Position numbers and translations under genes: made by a program
Virus record (IMG/VR): IMGVR_UViG_3300020417_000958
Span: 1-45,939 of that record
DNA: 45,939 bases
Direction: 5' to 3' (one strand)
Source of the DNA: a virus
Shown here: positions 26,693 to 33,951 of the stretch, in pieces
Numbering within the stretch: the stretch's first letter is position 1
Layout of the letters: each line of letters begins with the position of its first letter
Notes under the pieces: generated by a model
Database searches by the model: none
What the model saw: the letters and a program-made list of their open reading frames with translations, nothing else
What the model was told of the DNA's origin: nothing

Positions 26693-27049
26693 ATGTTAAA
26701 GGATAAAGAACTAAGAGGATATATAGGTGCTGCCACAGTATTTTTACTTGTGATGGGATTACTATTATTTTTAGCATTCTTTGAAATACCAGATACTAAC
26801 AATGATATATTCAAAGTTATTGTAGGTATGCTTGTTGGTTCACTATCAGTTGTTATCTATACATTCATAGGTAAGAACCCGGAAGAGGTAGAAGCACTAA
26901 AAGCAAAGAATGAAGCCTTAGAAGATAAAGTATCTGCTATGGTTGTAGAAAAAGATAAGTTAGAAGCACTACTAAGAGATCTCCAAACAGAGGTAATTGA
27001 TAAGTTATCTATAACAGGGGAGAAGTTTGAGTTTAAAAAAACTAAGTAA
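26693..27049 (+). CDS. Membrane protein with two TM segments and a coiled coil
   Basis: A 118-residue protein from ATG 26693 (a longer TTG-started frame back to 26645 would run inside the holin gene and is rejected). Hydrophobic segments at about 10-30 and 38-58 are followed by an acidic heptad-type coiled coil (residues 62-100). The layout suits a membrane-anchored assembly or lysis protein. It starts 1 nt after the holin-like gene and overlaps the next by TAATG. No family recognised. Confidence 0.55.
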   Translation: MLKDKELRGYIGAATVFLLVMGLLLFLAFFEIPDTNNDIFKVIVGMLVGSLSVVIYTFIGKNPEEVEALKAKNEALEDKVSAMVVEKDKLEALLRDLQTEVIDKLSITGEKFEFKKTK

Positions 27050-27273
27050 TGCAAATATCTAAAGAAGTATACAAATATCTAAAGACTAAAGCTGAAGCAG
27101 ATAAATCTAAAGCTCTTCTAAGTCTAGAGTTATTAGGTAATAATGCAGTTGGTATTGGGGATCACTCTACTGGTGATTTCTATAAGAATGTAGATGAAGC
27201 ATTTGAAGGGCTGTGTGATGCACTTGATAGATTAGATGTATTAGATAAAAATTTTGATGTTGAATGGGATTAA
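27049..27273 (+). CDS. Small acidic helical protein (74 aa)
   Basis: Unknown function. Helical and acidic, with no Cys and a C-terminal F-D-V-E-W-D. It is placed between the membrane coiled-coil gene (TAATG overlap) and a DUF5872-like basic protein gene (10-nt overlap). An acidic protein among strongly basic ones could be a partner or counter-charge; that is a guess. Confidence 0.5.
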   Translation: MQISKEVYKYLKTKAEADKSKALLSLELLGNNAVGIGDHSTGDFYKNVDEAFEGLCDALDRLDVLDKNFDVEWD

Positions 27274-27506
27274 CAGCAAGACAAAAAAGTTTAAAAAGAT
27301 GGACTAAACAAAAATGGAGAACTCCATCTGGTAAGAAAAGTTCTGAGACAGGTGAAGTATATGCACCATCAAGAACAATAAAGAAACTTAAATCTACTAA
27401 GAAAGGTAGATCTAAGCTAGCAGCTGCTAATAGAAAGAAGAGAGCTGCAACTAAGAAAGGTAAACAACATGCAAGACATGGTTTACATAAAGGTAAAAAA
27501 CGTTAA
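27264..27506 (+). CDS. DUF5872-like small basic protein
   Basis: An 80-residue protein with S-L-K-R-W-T-K-Q-K-W-R-T-P-S-G-K at the N-terminus, then G-E-V-Y-A-P-S, then a long Lys/Arg/Ala stretch ending in G-K-Q-H-A-R-H-G-L-H-K-G-K. This order matches, as I remember it, the DUF5872 family of small basic proteins in aquatic phages. Function is not established; a DNA-binding virion role is likely from the charge. Overlaps the preceding gene by 10 nt. Confidence 0.6.
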   Translation: MGLTARQKSLKRWTKQKWRTPSGKKSSETGEVYAPSRTIKKLKSTKKGRSKLAAANRKKRAATKKGKQHARHGLHKGKKR

Positions 27507-27517
27507 ATTATATTACT

Positions 27518-27751
27518 ATGCCAGCAAAAAAAATTAAAGCAGCAAAGAAGAAAGGTACAATGCCAAAGAGCGTTGTTAATTATAAAAAAGGTGGCTCAGT
27601 TTCATCTAAGGGTGTAAAAGCTCCAGCCGGTTTTCACTGGATGAAAGCAGGATCAGGATTTAGATTGATGAAGCACACTGGTAAATTTAAACCACATAAA
27701 GGCGCATCATTAGTTGCTAAGTTTAAAGTACAAAAAAGACATAGCAAATAA
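27518..27751 (+). CDS. Small basic virion-type protein (MPAKK start)
   Basis: A 77-residue protein with the same M-P-A-K-K opening as the 26033-26233 product, a Lys-rich head, then V-K-A-P-A-G-F-H-W-M-K-A-G-S-G-F-R-L-M-K-H and a K-P-H-K-G-A-S-L tail. The aromatic/Gly core looks like a small folded domain. Probably a conserved structural or DNA-binding protein. TAATG overlap with the next gene. Confidence 0.55.
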   Translation: MPAKKIKAAKKKGTMPKSVVNYKKGGSVSSKGVKAPAGFHWMKAGSGFRLMKHTGKFKPHKGASLVAKFKVQKRHSK

Positions 27752-28038
27752 TGGCAAAGAAAAAAGATCCTAAATTAACTAGAGCTGGTGTTTCAGGATA
27801 CAATAAACCAAAGAGAACACCTAACCACAAAACAAAGTCACATGTTGTTGTGGCAAAGGTTGGTAACAAAACAAAATTAATAAGGTTTGGACAGCAAGGC
27901 GTAAGAGGAGCTGGTAAAAACCCAAAGAGCAAAAAGGATAAAGCAAGAAAGAAATCTTATTATGCTAGACATAATGCACAAGACTCTAAACCATCAAAGC
28001 TTTCTGCAAGATATTGGTCACATAAAGTAAAATGGTAA
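27751..28038 (+). CDS. Basic protein with conserved G-Y-N-K-P-K and RFGxQG motifs
   Basis: A 95-residue protein containing L-T-R-A-G-V-S-G-Y-N-K-P-K, a beta-like K-S-H-V-V-V-A-K-V-G, then R-F-G-Q-Q-G, then a Lys/Arg stretch and S-A-R-Y-W-S-H-K-V-K-W. I recognise this as a recurrent phage small-protein type but not a named family. It could contact DNA in the capsid or form part of the portal/tail region. Starts at a TAATG junction and ends 4 nt before the 333-residue fibre-like gene. Confidence 0.55.
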   Translation: MAKKKDPKLTRAGVSGYNKPKRTPNHKTKSHVVVAKVGNKTKLIRFGQQGVRGAGKNPKSKKDKARKKSYYARHNAQDSKPSKLSARYWSHKVKW

Positions 28039-28042
28039 TACA

Positions 28043-29044
28043 ATGAATATATTTCAAGATTTAACGAGCATGTTCAACAAAGATCAGTTTCTTGTTGGCG
28101 TTCCAAAAGCAAAAGATTATCTACCTATAGCTGTTGACAAAGGTAATAGACCAGGCACCCCAGTTAGTAATCCAGAAGTAAAGTTAGTTAGAGTTACAGA
28201 TCTAGCAAGTGCAGTTGCAAATGTACTAGAGACAGCTTCAGACTTTAATAGATTACGAGTTATAGGTGATTCAACAGCACAGTTTAATCCAGTAGAGAAT
28301 ACGTCATTAGTTACGTTTGCAAAGAGAACGAGTGATAACAGCATTCAGATAGCACTTAACGAGAAAGTTCAGTTCCACGGTTCTCAGGCATCTGGTACAA
28401 ATCAGTACTTACGAATGTCTAGTTTAGAAGTTGAAACTACATACACAGGTGGATTTCCACAGTTAGTTGCAAATCAGGTTAAGAGTCAATTCACTGGAAC
28501 AGGAAATGCTTATTTTGTTATACCTCAAATTAATATTGCAAAATTAGATGGTAGTACTAACAAGCAAGTAAATAGTATATATGGTCATAGTAATCAAGTA
28601 AGGCTTGAAGGAACAGGTAATGACACTACCGAGTTTGTTATTTCTCACCATAATACAATTCATATAGATAACCCTAATCAAGATATTAATAATATCTATT
28701 CAGGATACTATCAGATAGATGTCAATGGAGGTGCTACAATAGATGATGCATACCAGCTATACCTTGACTACCAGAAGTCAACAGAAACACTAGCAAATTA
28801 TAAAGGTATCTATCACAAGTATAATGGAACTGCAGCACAGGCACAGTTTATACACAATGAAGCTGATATACCTCTAGATACTGCAGGAGCTGTGAATGCT
28901 AAAGAGTTTAATCTTAATGCACTTAACACAGGACCAGCAAATAATGCATCTGGTACACCAGGACAGATCAGAATAGACGCTAACTATATTTATGTATGCG
29001 TTGCAAATAACTCTTGGAAAAGAGCAGCATTATCAACTTTCTAA
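28043..29044 (+). CDS. Tail or fibre-like virion protein (333 aa)
   Basis: The C-terminus (G-T-P-G-Q-I-R-I-D-A-N-Y-I-Y-V-C-V, then W-K-R-A-A-L-S) is a motif common at the ends of phage tail-fibre and structural proteins. The middle is Asn/Thr/Gly-rich and beta-like, as in trimeric fibres. The N-terminal segment resembles that of the 201-residue protein at 25416-26021, suggesting a shared attachment module. Likely a receptor-contact or decoration protein. It is the last large gene of the plus-strand operon. Confidence 0.6.
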   Translation: MNIFQDLTSMFNKDQFLVGVPKAKDYLPIAVDKGNRPGTPVSNPEVKLVRVTDLASAVANVLETASDFNRLRVIGDSTAQFNPVENTSLVTFAKRTSDNSIQIALNEKVQFHGSQASGTNQYLRMSSLEVETTYTGGFPQLVANQVKSQFTGTGNAYFVIPQINIAKLDGSTNKQVNSIYGHSNQVRLEGTGNDTTEFVISHHNTIHIDNPNQDINNIYSGYYQIDVNGGATIDDAYQLYLDYQKSTETLANYKGIYHKYNGTAAQAQFIHNEADIPLDTAGAVNAKEFNLNALNTGPANNASGTPGQIRIDANYIYVCVANNSWKRAALSTF

Positions 29045-29055
29045 AATAAATAACT

Positions 29056-29118
29056 ATGAACAATAAATATTCAAGAAGAGATGGAGAACCAGCACCGGTT
29101 CCTCCAATTTGGGATTAA
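29056..29118 (+). CDS. 20-residue micro-ORF at the end of the virion operon
   Basis: ATG at 29056 and TAA at 29116-29118, 11 nt after the fibre-like gene. The product ends in P-V-P-P-I-W-D and carries R-R-D near the middle. It is followed by the operon terminator about 40 nt later. The spacing matches other junctions here, so translation is plausible. Role unknown. Confidence 0.4.
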   Translation: MNNKYSRRDGEPAPVPPIWD

Positions 29119-29156
29119 AGAGTAGTTAAATTTACGGAATAACCACTACTCTTGAG

Positions 29157-29180
29157 AAGAGGGCCTTTTGGGCCCTTTTT
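29157..29180. terminator. Strong terminator between convergent operons
   Basis: Stem GGGCC (29161-29165) with GGCCC (29171-29175), extended by A/G-T pairs to 9 bp, loop TTTTG, then TTTTT on the plus strand. It lies between the plus operon (ends 29118) and the minus operon (ends 29185). On the minus strand the stem is followed by TCTTCTC, a weaker tail, so it may work in both directions. Confidence 0.85.
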
Positions 29181-29184
29181 CTAT

Positions 29185-29379
29185 TTAACAGTTATTTATG
29201 CAAGAACTATCCCAACCATCCTTTTCTGCATAACATGAGTTCATATATGTTGTACCATCTGGTGTACATACCGGTTCATATATCTCTATACATGTAGTAC
29301 CTTTTGTGTACTCACCTTTAATACAATCCCCATCTTTTTGACAGGATAATAATAAAAACATAATTAATAACTTTCTCAT
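29185..29379 (-). CDS. Kazal-type protease-inhibitor-like lipoprotein
   Basis: A 64-residue protein. MRKLLIMFLLLSC is a type II signal with the lipid Cys at residue 13. The rest holds six Cys (19, 30, 38, 49, 60, 64) in the Kazal layout: C30-I-E-I-Y-E-P-V-C38, then x-x-D-G-T-T-Y-x-N-x-C49. Ten residues separate the third and fourth family cysteines, as in Kazal domains. Kazal domains block serine proteases by presenting a rigid loop before the P-V-C turn. The protein would sit on the host envelope. It is the final gene of the minus operon, 1 nt after the radical SAM gene. Confidence 0.7.
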   Translation of the reverse strand: MRKLLIMFLLLSCQKDGDCIKGEYTKGTTCIEIYEPVCTPDGTTYMNSCYAEKDGWDSSCINNC

Positions 29380-29380
29380 T

Positions 29381-30214
29381 TTAAAATATATATCTAATTG
29401 TTTCTAGTGGAAAATATTTCTTGTATATCTCTTTAAACTCCATCAATAATCTACCTTTGTGTTTAATTGGGTATCTCATAACACCACTATGATTTTTAAT
29501 CTCATTAGATCTTCTCATAAGTTCTTGTGCTTCTGGTGAAGCCTTAGCCATTTGATTTTTATGGTTAGTTAATGCAATTACCTCACACTTATTTACGCCA
29601 GCTATTTCTTTTACAACAGCAAATAACGTATTATATTCTTCTTTCCATCCCGGATAGAATACGAGTGGACTATAATTACAGTGCACTTCCCATCCCAAAT
29701 CTTTTAGACGATTGATATCTACAATACGACTAGCTATTTTCTGCATCTTAGGTTCAAGTATGTCTGAATACTTCTGAGGCATCAAGCTTACCCTTACTCT
29801 TGGTTTCTTATTAAAGTGTCTCACATCTAGTTTCAATAGTGACGGATACTTTGTTGCCATTGTAGTGTTGAGTTGTGGATGGTCATCATATCTCTTTAGG
29901 TAGTCATGCAATGATTCAGGCATATGCCTCTGCATCAATACTAAGTCTGTGTTACATGCAATATCTACCATAGTATATATAGGGTCTTGTTGGTCTGGTG
30001 TTTTGTAGTATGATTTTTCCCAACTTACAACAGAATTAAATATCTGTTCTATGTTTTGGTTTACATACACTCTACGCCCATTATAACGAGACATATAACA
30101 ATAAGTGTCTACACAGCCACCCATGCAACCATAGATTACATTAGGGGCTATGCAGTTTGCACTATTGTTATTGGGTTTTGTTGTAAGAGTTTTTGTTACT
30201 TGTTTTACTATCAT
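29381..30214 (-). CDS. Radical SAM protein, spore-photoproduct-lyase-like, with unusual cysteine spacing
   Basis: A 277-residue protein. Y-G-C30-M-G-G-C34-V-D-T-Y-C39-Y looks like the 4Fe-4S site of a radical SAM enzyme, but the spacing is CX3CX4C and not the usual CX3CX2C. The following pattern (T-D-L near 89-91, then R-V-R-V-S-L-M-P) and the size resemble the spore photoproduct lyase branch, which splits thymine dimers in DNA. A DNA-repair or base-modification reaction is therefore possible but not proven. The start overlaps the upstream DUF5664-like gene by 47 nt; no later Met keeps the cluster. Confidence 0.6.
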   Translation of the reverse strand: MIVKQVTKTLTTKPNNNSANCIAPNVIYGCMGGCVDTYCYMSRYNGRRVYVNQNIEQIFNSVVSWEKSYYKTPDQQDPIYTMVDIACNTDLVLMQRHMPESLHDYLKRYDDHPQLNTTMATKYPSLLKLDVRHFNKKPRVRVSLMPQKYSDILEPKMQKIASRIVDINRLKDLGWEVHCNYSPLVFYPGWKEEYNTLFAVVKEIAGVNKCEVIALTNHKNQMAKASPEAQELMRRSNEIKNHSGVMRYPIKHKGRLLMEFKEIYKKYFPLETIRYIF

Positions 30215-30581
30215 TATCTAATATATAAGCACCCTCAGTTCCTGCATCACCAGGTTGGATTTTATATTCACCAAACTGGGGATCATAACCTTTCTTTTTT
30301 TTATTTGCCTCAAGCTCTTTTTGTAAATTAGCAAGAGCTCTCCAGGCTACTTTTGCTGAGTGAAGTTGACCATCTGTGTCAACACTTCCAGCATCAATAA
30401 GGTGACGAGCTAGTGCATCAAGTTCATCTGTGCTTTTAGCTCTGTCCCAATGTAAAGGTTTATCAGGATGATGTTGTTGGTTGCCAGCTAATGAAACTTT
30501 AGCAACTTCCATTATAGCATCAGGAAAATACTTTAGTACACCAGTAAATACTGGCCTATCTTTTCTTTGTTTAGCATCCAT
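30168..30581 (-). CDS. dATP/dGTP diphosphohydrolase-like (DUF5664-type) protein
   Basis: A 137-residue protein with the order Y-F-P-D-A-I, H-H-P-D-K-P-L-H-W-D, D-E-L-D-A-L-A-R-H-L, and H-S-A-K-V-A-W-R-A-L-A. I associate this with the phage DUF5664 family, annotated as the N-terminal domain of dATP/dGTP diphosphohydrolases. The His/Asp residues could bind metal. Such enzymes clean or skew nucleotide pools. The C-terminal 40 residues are low-complexity and overlap the radical SAM gene. It begins just after a hairpin with a T-run (30602-30681). Confidence 0.5.
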   Translation of the reverse strand: MDAKQRKDRPVFTGVLKYFPDAIMEVAKVSLAGNQQHHPDKPLHWDRAKSTDELDALARHLIDAGSVDTDGQLHSAKVAWRALANLQKELEANKKKKGYDPQFGEYKIQPGDAGTEGAYILDNDSKTSNKNSYNKTQ

Positions 30582-30601
30582 AAGTTAAGGTTAAAAATTA
30601 A

Positions 30602-30681
30602 AAAAAAGTATAAGGGGAGTTTTTGCTTATTTTAATCAATTATGAAAAATCCAACAAGTTGGTTTACTCCCCTATATACTT
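30602..30681 (-). terminator. Long hairpin with nested stem and T-run
   Basis: On the minus strand AAGTATATAGGGGAG (30681-30667) pairs with CTCCCCTTATACTT (30619-30606) around a 47-nt loop, followed by a run of T to about 30599. Inside the loop, CCAAC/GTTGG (30651-30662) forms a second hairpin followed by ATTTTT. It directly follows the stop of the small TM gene. It probably ends or attenuates transcription before the 30168-30581 gene. Confidence 0.6.
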
Positions 30682-30760
30682 AATCATGCCAAGCATCACT
30701 GAATGTTATCTTAAGACAAACATACAGCAATACTACGGCTATGACTATCTTTGTCATCAT
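30680..30760 (-). CDS. 26-residue membrane peptide
   Basis: A very short gene. Its ATG at 30760-30758 overlaps the TGA of the DUF932-like gene as ATGA, the normal coupling in this genome. The product is one hydrophobic segment (I-V-I-A-V-V-L-L-Y-V near residues 5-14) with a Lys on each side and a polar tail ending in D-A-W-H-D. The TAA abuts the terminator hairpin. Size and coupling support a real gene; its role is unknown, possibly a membrane regulator. Confidence 0.55.
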   Translation of the reverse strand: MMTKIVIAVVLLYVCLKITFSDAWHD

Positions 30761-31653
30761 CTTTGAGTAGGTTGTACTCTAAGAAGATTCTCTACTCTGT
30801 TTTGAACCATATCTAGTTCTACAGTATTTGGTTCTTCTAACCAGTCTGTAGTATCAAGTTCTAATTCTTGACCTTTATCATATGGGTTAAACTTTGTAGT
30901 TGTAACTACTTCTGTTTGTGTAGTAGTTGGAGACTTGACATGTTGTGTTATAAAGTTATGAAATGCTCTCATATCTTTTAACCATGTACGCGGGTGTGTG
31001 ATTCTTAATGCATTAGACACATAATTATAAAATGTCCATGCAGAAGAAACTGTCTCACCAGCTTTAATACTATCTTTAATCATACTCATCTGAGTATTAT
31101 CTAAGATGTCCAGGTCACAATATAATGTCCCAAGAAGCTTTCCTTGCTCTGTTTTACTAATCATTGTAGTATTTAAAAAGTCTCTGTCATCAATAATAGT
31201 TCTGAATGTAACTTCAGCATTCTTGATCTGACTGCTAATTTGCGCTTGGATTTCTGCATCTGCAGATCCAGTGTGCTTTCTAGCAAAGCTTAGCTCACCT
31301 GTACACATATTAATACCTGTAGTTAGTACATATGCACCAATAGAACACTGAAATCTAGTAGATTTATCATAAGAGTTTGTCCAAGCAAACATCATTCCTA
31401 ACTCAGTTTCTTCCATAACCTTACGGTCTTTGTTGATGAGTGGAACAATATGATATATTCCTTGTGCTACTTGAGCGTTCATGTTACATCTGTATGTTTC
31501 ATTTGTAACACGGAAGCCACTATCATTAAGCATTCTAAGTGTTTGGTCTATTACCCTAGCGTGGGGTATGACTGTATAAGTATTACCATGATTTGGTAAC
31601 GGTTGTGACTCTAGATAAGCTCTAGTAGTCACTGATGGTTTTCTGTATCCCAT
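30757..31653 (-). CDS. DUF932-like phage/plasmid protein
   Basis: A 298-residue protein with F-A-W-T-N-S-Y-D-K-S-T-R-F, then I-G-A-Y-V-L-T-T-G-I-N-M-C-T-G-E, then R-K-H-T-G. This is the order expected for the DUF932 family (also called LGT-type phage/plasmid proteins), found next to replication and repair genes in many mobile elements. Biochemical role is not established. The C-terminal 60 residues are Thr/Glu-rich and flexible. It is followed by a coupled 26-residue membrane peptide gene. Confidence 0.6.
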   Translation of the reverse strand: MGYRKPSVTTRAYLESQPLPNHGNTYTVIPHARVIDQTLRMLNDSGFRVTNETYRCNMNAQVAQGIYHIVPLINKDRKVMEETELGMMFAWTNSYDKSTRFQCSIGAYVLTTGINMCTGELSFARKHTGSADAEIQAQISSQIKNAEVTFRTIIDDRDFLNTTMISKTEQGKLLGTLYCDLDILDNTQMSMIKDSIKAGETVSSAWTFYNYVSNALRITHPRTWLKDMRAFHNFITQHVKSPTTTQTEVVTTTKFNPYDKGQELELDTTDWLEEPNTVELDMVQNRVENLLRVQPTQR

Positions 31654-31688
31654 AATTAATAAACTTTAAAAGTGTAAATATAAGTAAA

Positions 31689-31889
31689 TCATTTTGATAT
31701 AGCAAGTTTTTCTTCCTCAATCCACTGCACAAATCCGTCTTCTTCAGCCAGTTTTGTTGCTGCTTTTTGATTAGGTGCCCAAACTCCCATCCATTTTTTG
31801 TATAATGTAGGATTTGGTGCACTCCACATTTTATCATGTGGAATGTACCAAACATTAAAGAACTTTTGTCCTTTGTATTTACTTTTCAT
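31689..31889 (-). CDS. Small Trp-rich protein next to DNA polymerase
   Basis: A 66-residue protein starting 2 nt after the polymerase gene, in the same direction. It is rich in aromatics (W14, W22, W33, W37, W56) and Lys, with Y-I-P-H-D-K-M-W and W-A-P-N-Q-K-A-A-T-K-L-A-E-E. It could be a compact adaptor domain, for example a polymerase accessory, but I do not recognise a family. Confidence 0.5.
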   Translation of the reverse strand: MKSKYKGQKFFNVWYIPHDKMWSAPNPTLYKKWMGVWAPNQKAATKLAEEDGFVQWIEEEKLAISK

Positions 31890-31891
31890 AA

Positions 31892-33883
31892 TTAAAATAA
31901 TTCTAACTGATTAGTAGAAACCTTCAATATATTATTTATTTCTTGTTCTATTGCAGATAAATAGTATACTTTATCTATATTATAATTTTCCCATTGTGGT
32001 TCTACCTTCATCTTATTGTATAAAGTTTGTAACCACTTACCGGATTCTAATTGTATCTCTCTCTGATCATTTTTATTTACTTTAATAATCTTAACACCGG
32101 TTTTGGATATATAATATCTATTTATCTTTTGTAGTTTTTCTTCATGAAACTTACCTTCTTTTACTGTTCTTGATACTTGTTGCCAATCACCTTTAGATTT
32201 ACCACCTATGCAGTAATCTAAAATGTTTTTGTTTTGACTTAAGTATTCTTCAGGTAAAATATCATGTATAAAATAATAATATATTGCTTTTGGTATAATT
32301 AATTTAGACTTATTCTTATGCAACATTAAATTATGGAAGTCAAATCTACCCTTGAGTTTTGTTGGAGCGTAATAGAACTTATCCTTATCTACTTTATATA
32401 GATAATGAGGGCTCTTTTGCTTCAAACTTCTGAATTTCTCAAGAGGTACTTGAATATAGTTGTTCAATCCTATGTAATTATTTACATCACCAAGTACCAG
32501 CTTTTGATATTCATCATGCTCAAGCTGTAGATTTGTTATATCCTCCCATTGTTTGCATATCTCTAGATATCTATCTTTATCTTTTCTAGGTATTCTAATT
32601 TCTATACCATCTGTGTTTTGTAGTAATGATACTGCCTCAGGTATTTCTTCCATAATCATTTCATAGAGCATCATCAGTGTTAGCTGACCGTTTACTGTAA
32701 TCTTCATACAGAGCTCTGGATCATAAAAGAAACTGTTTATATCATTACTCAAACCAAATGTACTGTTTAGTATAATCTTATAAACATAATTCATAGGATT
32801 ACTTTTAGGTATCTTCTTTCTTTCTCTAAAGAACCATTCATATTGATCACAGAACTCATCCGCAGGGAAGTGTCCTGGTGACCATCTATTCTTGATTACT
32901 AAATTAGGATAGAATGAAGTTACATCTGATGACATTATTATATGTTCATCATCAGATACATATACACCTGGTTCTCTTGCACCATGTGCACCACCTAAAC
33001 CAAAGTGTGTTGTCACACTTTTATAATTAACATTGTACTTAAATCCTCCTCTTAAATTAGATGGATCTAACTCAACATGTTTAAATCTATCAAGCAGAAC
33101 ATTAAACTCTGCTGACTTAAATTCAACATATGGTAGAATTATATCTTTGAACTTAATAGTTTCCCTATAAGTTCTCATCTTCTTTAATTCTGATTTTGGT
33201 ATGTTAAGTAATCTAGATAAGTAATAACCAAATAGTTCTTTACTTATTCTTGGTTCAGATGCACTAAATAGATTAATACCATACTCTTTAGTTAATGTTT
33301 TACGTAAGCTAATTAAAGATTTACTTCTGTTAAATATTTCTTTAGTTGACTCAACATCATTAACACAATACTCTATGATTGTATCTATTTGTTCCTGAGA
33401 CATAATTTCTGTCTCATGAGACAATGGCATATCAAGAATGTTTTGCCAATCCATACTGTACTGTATCCATTTTAGTCCAGAACGTTTAGCTGGATTATCC
33501 CAATGGTGCATTTTAAATATGTCTATTTGACCAATAACCATTTTCCATAATGGATACTCAGAGAACTGTTTGTTGTTAGCAGCAGTTATTGTTTTCTGTG
33601 CATATCTATATACAGCTCTAGCAGCATCTTCTGGTTTACCAAAAACAAAATCTTGATGATTGTCTAGTATATAATGAGTGACCTGTGCATCAAAGGCAAG
33701 TCCATTAAATGATATGTGCCACTCTCTTTTATTTATATTGTTTTTCAAAAAGTCTATGAAACTTTCTCTGTCATCTTGTAATTCATGTACTACAAACACT
33801 TTTGTCTCTTCAGACTTATAATGTTTAAATACAGCTACAAAACAATTAGATAGTGTCTCATAGTCCATTACCCAATGGTTCAT
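31892..33883 (-). CDS. Family B DNA polymerase with 3'-5' exonuclease domain
   Basis: Replicative polymerase of 663 residues, compact for family B. Exonuclease motifs: D7-Y-E9 (Exo I), S-F-N60-G-L-A-F-D65 (Exo II), and Y172-x-x-N-D176 (Exo III). Polymerase motifs: motif A with D320...F-Y-P (324-326), motif B K369-x-x-x-N373-S-T-F-G377, and motif C N-T-D425-G, where the first Asp of the usual DTD is Asn. The N-terminal exonuclease begins almost at residue 1, so no uracil-sensing or extra N-terminal domain is present. A strong terminator ends only 15 nt before its ATG, so expression may depend on read-through. The thumb region follows motif C. Confidence 0.9.
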   Translation of the reverse strand: MNHWVMDYETLSNCFVAVFKHYKSEETKVFVVHELQDDRESFIDFLKNNINKREWHISFNGLAFDAQVTHYILDNHQDFVFGKPEDAARAVYRYAQKTITAANNKQFSEYPLWKMVIGQIDIFKMHHWDNPAKRSGLKWIQYSMDWQNILDMPLSHETEIMSQEQIDTIIEYCVNDVESTKEIFNRSKSLISLRKTLTKEYGINLFSASEPRISKELFGYYLSRLLNIPKSELKKMRTYRETIKFKDIILPYVEFKSAEFNVLLDRFKHVELDPSNLRGGFKYNVNYKSVTTHFGLGGAHGAREPGVYVSDDEHIIMSSDVTSFYPNLVIKNRWSPGHFPADEFCDQYEWFFRERKKIPKSNPMNYVYKIILNSTFGLSNDINSFFYDPELCMKITVNGQLTLMMLYEMIMEEIPEAVSLLQNTDGIEIRIPRKDKDRYLEICKQWEDITNLQLEHDEYQKLVLGDVNNYIGLNNYIQVPLEKFRSLKQKSPHYLYKVDKDKFYYAPTKLKGRFDFHNLMLHKNKSKLIIPKAIYYYFIHDILPEEYLSQNKNILDYCIGGKSKGDWQQVSRTVKEGKFHEEKLQKINRYYISKTGVKIIKVNKNDQREIQLESGKWLQTLYNKMKVEPQWENYNIDKVYYLSAIEQEINNILKVSTNQLELF

Positions 33884-33897
33884 GTTATATGTTAGTT

Positions 33898-33925
33898 AAA
33901 AAAAGGGATGCTCTCACATCCCTTT
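33898..33925 (-). terminator. Intrinsic terminator directly before the DNA polymerase gene
   Basis: On the minus strand AAAGGGATG / CATCCCTTT form a perfect 9-bp stem with a 6-nt loop, followed by four more T (seven T in all). It lies after the 33952-34365 gene and 15 nt before the polymerase ATG (33883), leaving no room for a promoter in between. Confidence 0.85.
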
Positions 33926-33951
33926 CAATGAATAAAAAACAAAGATTAATT

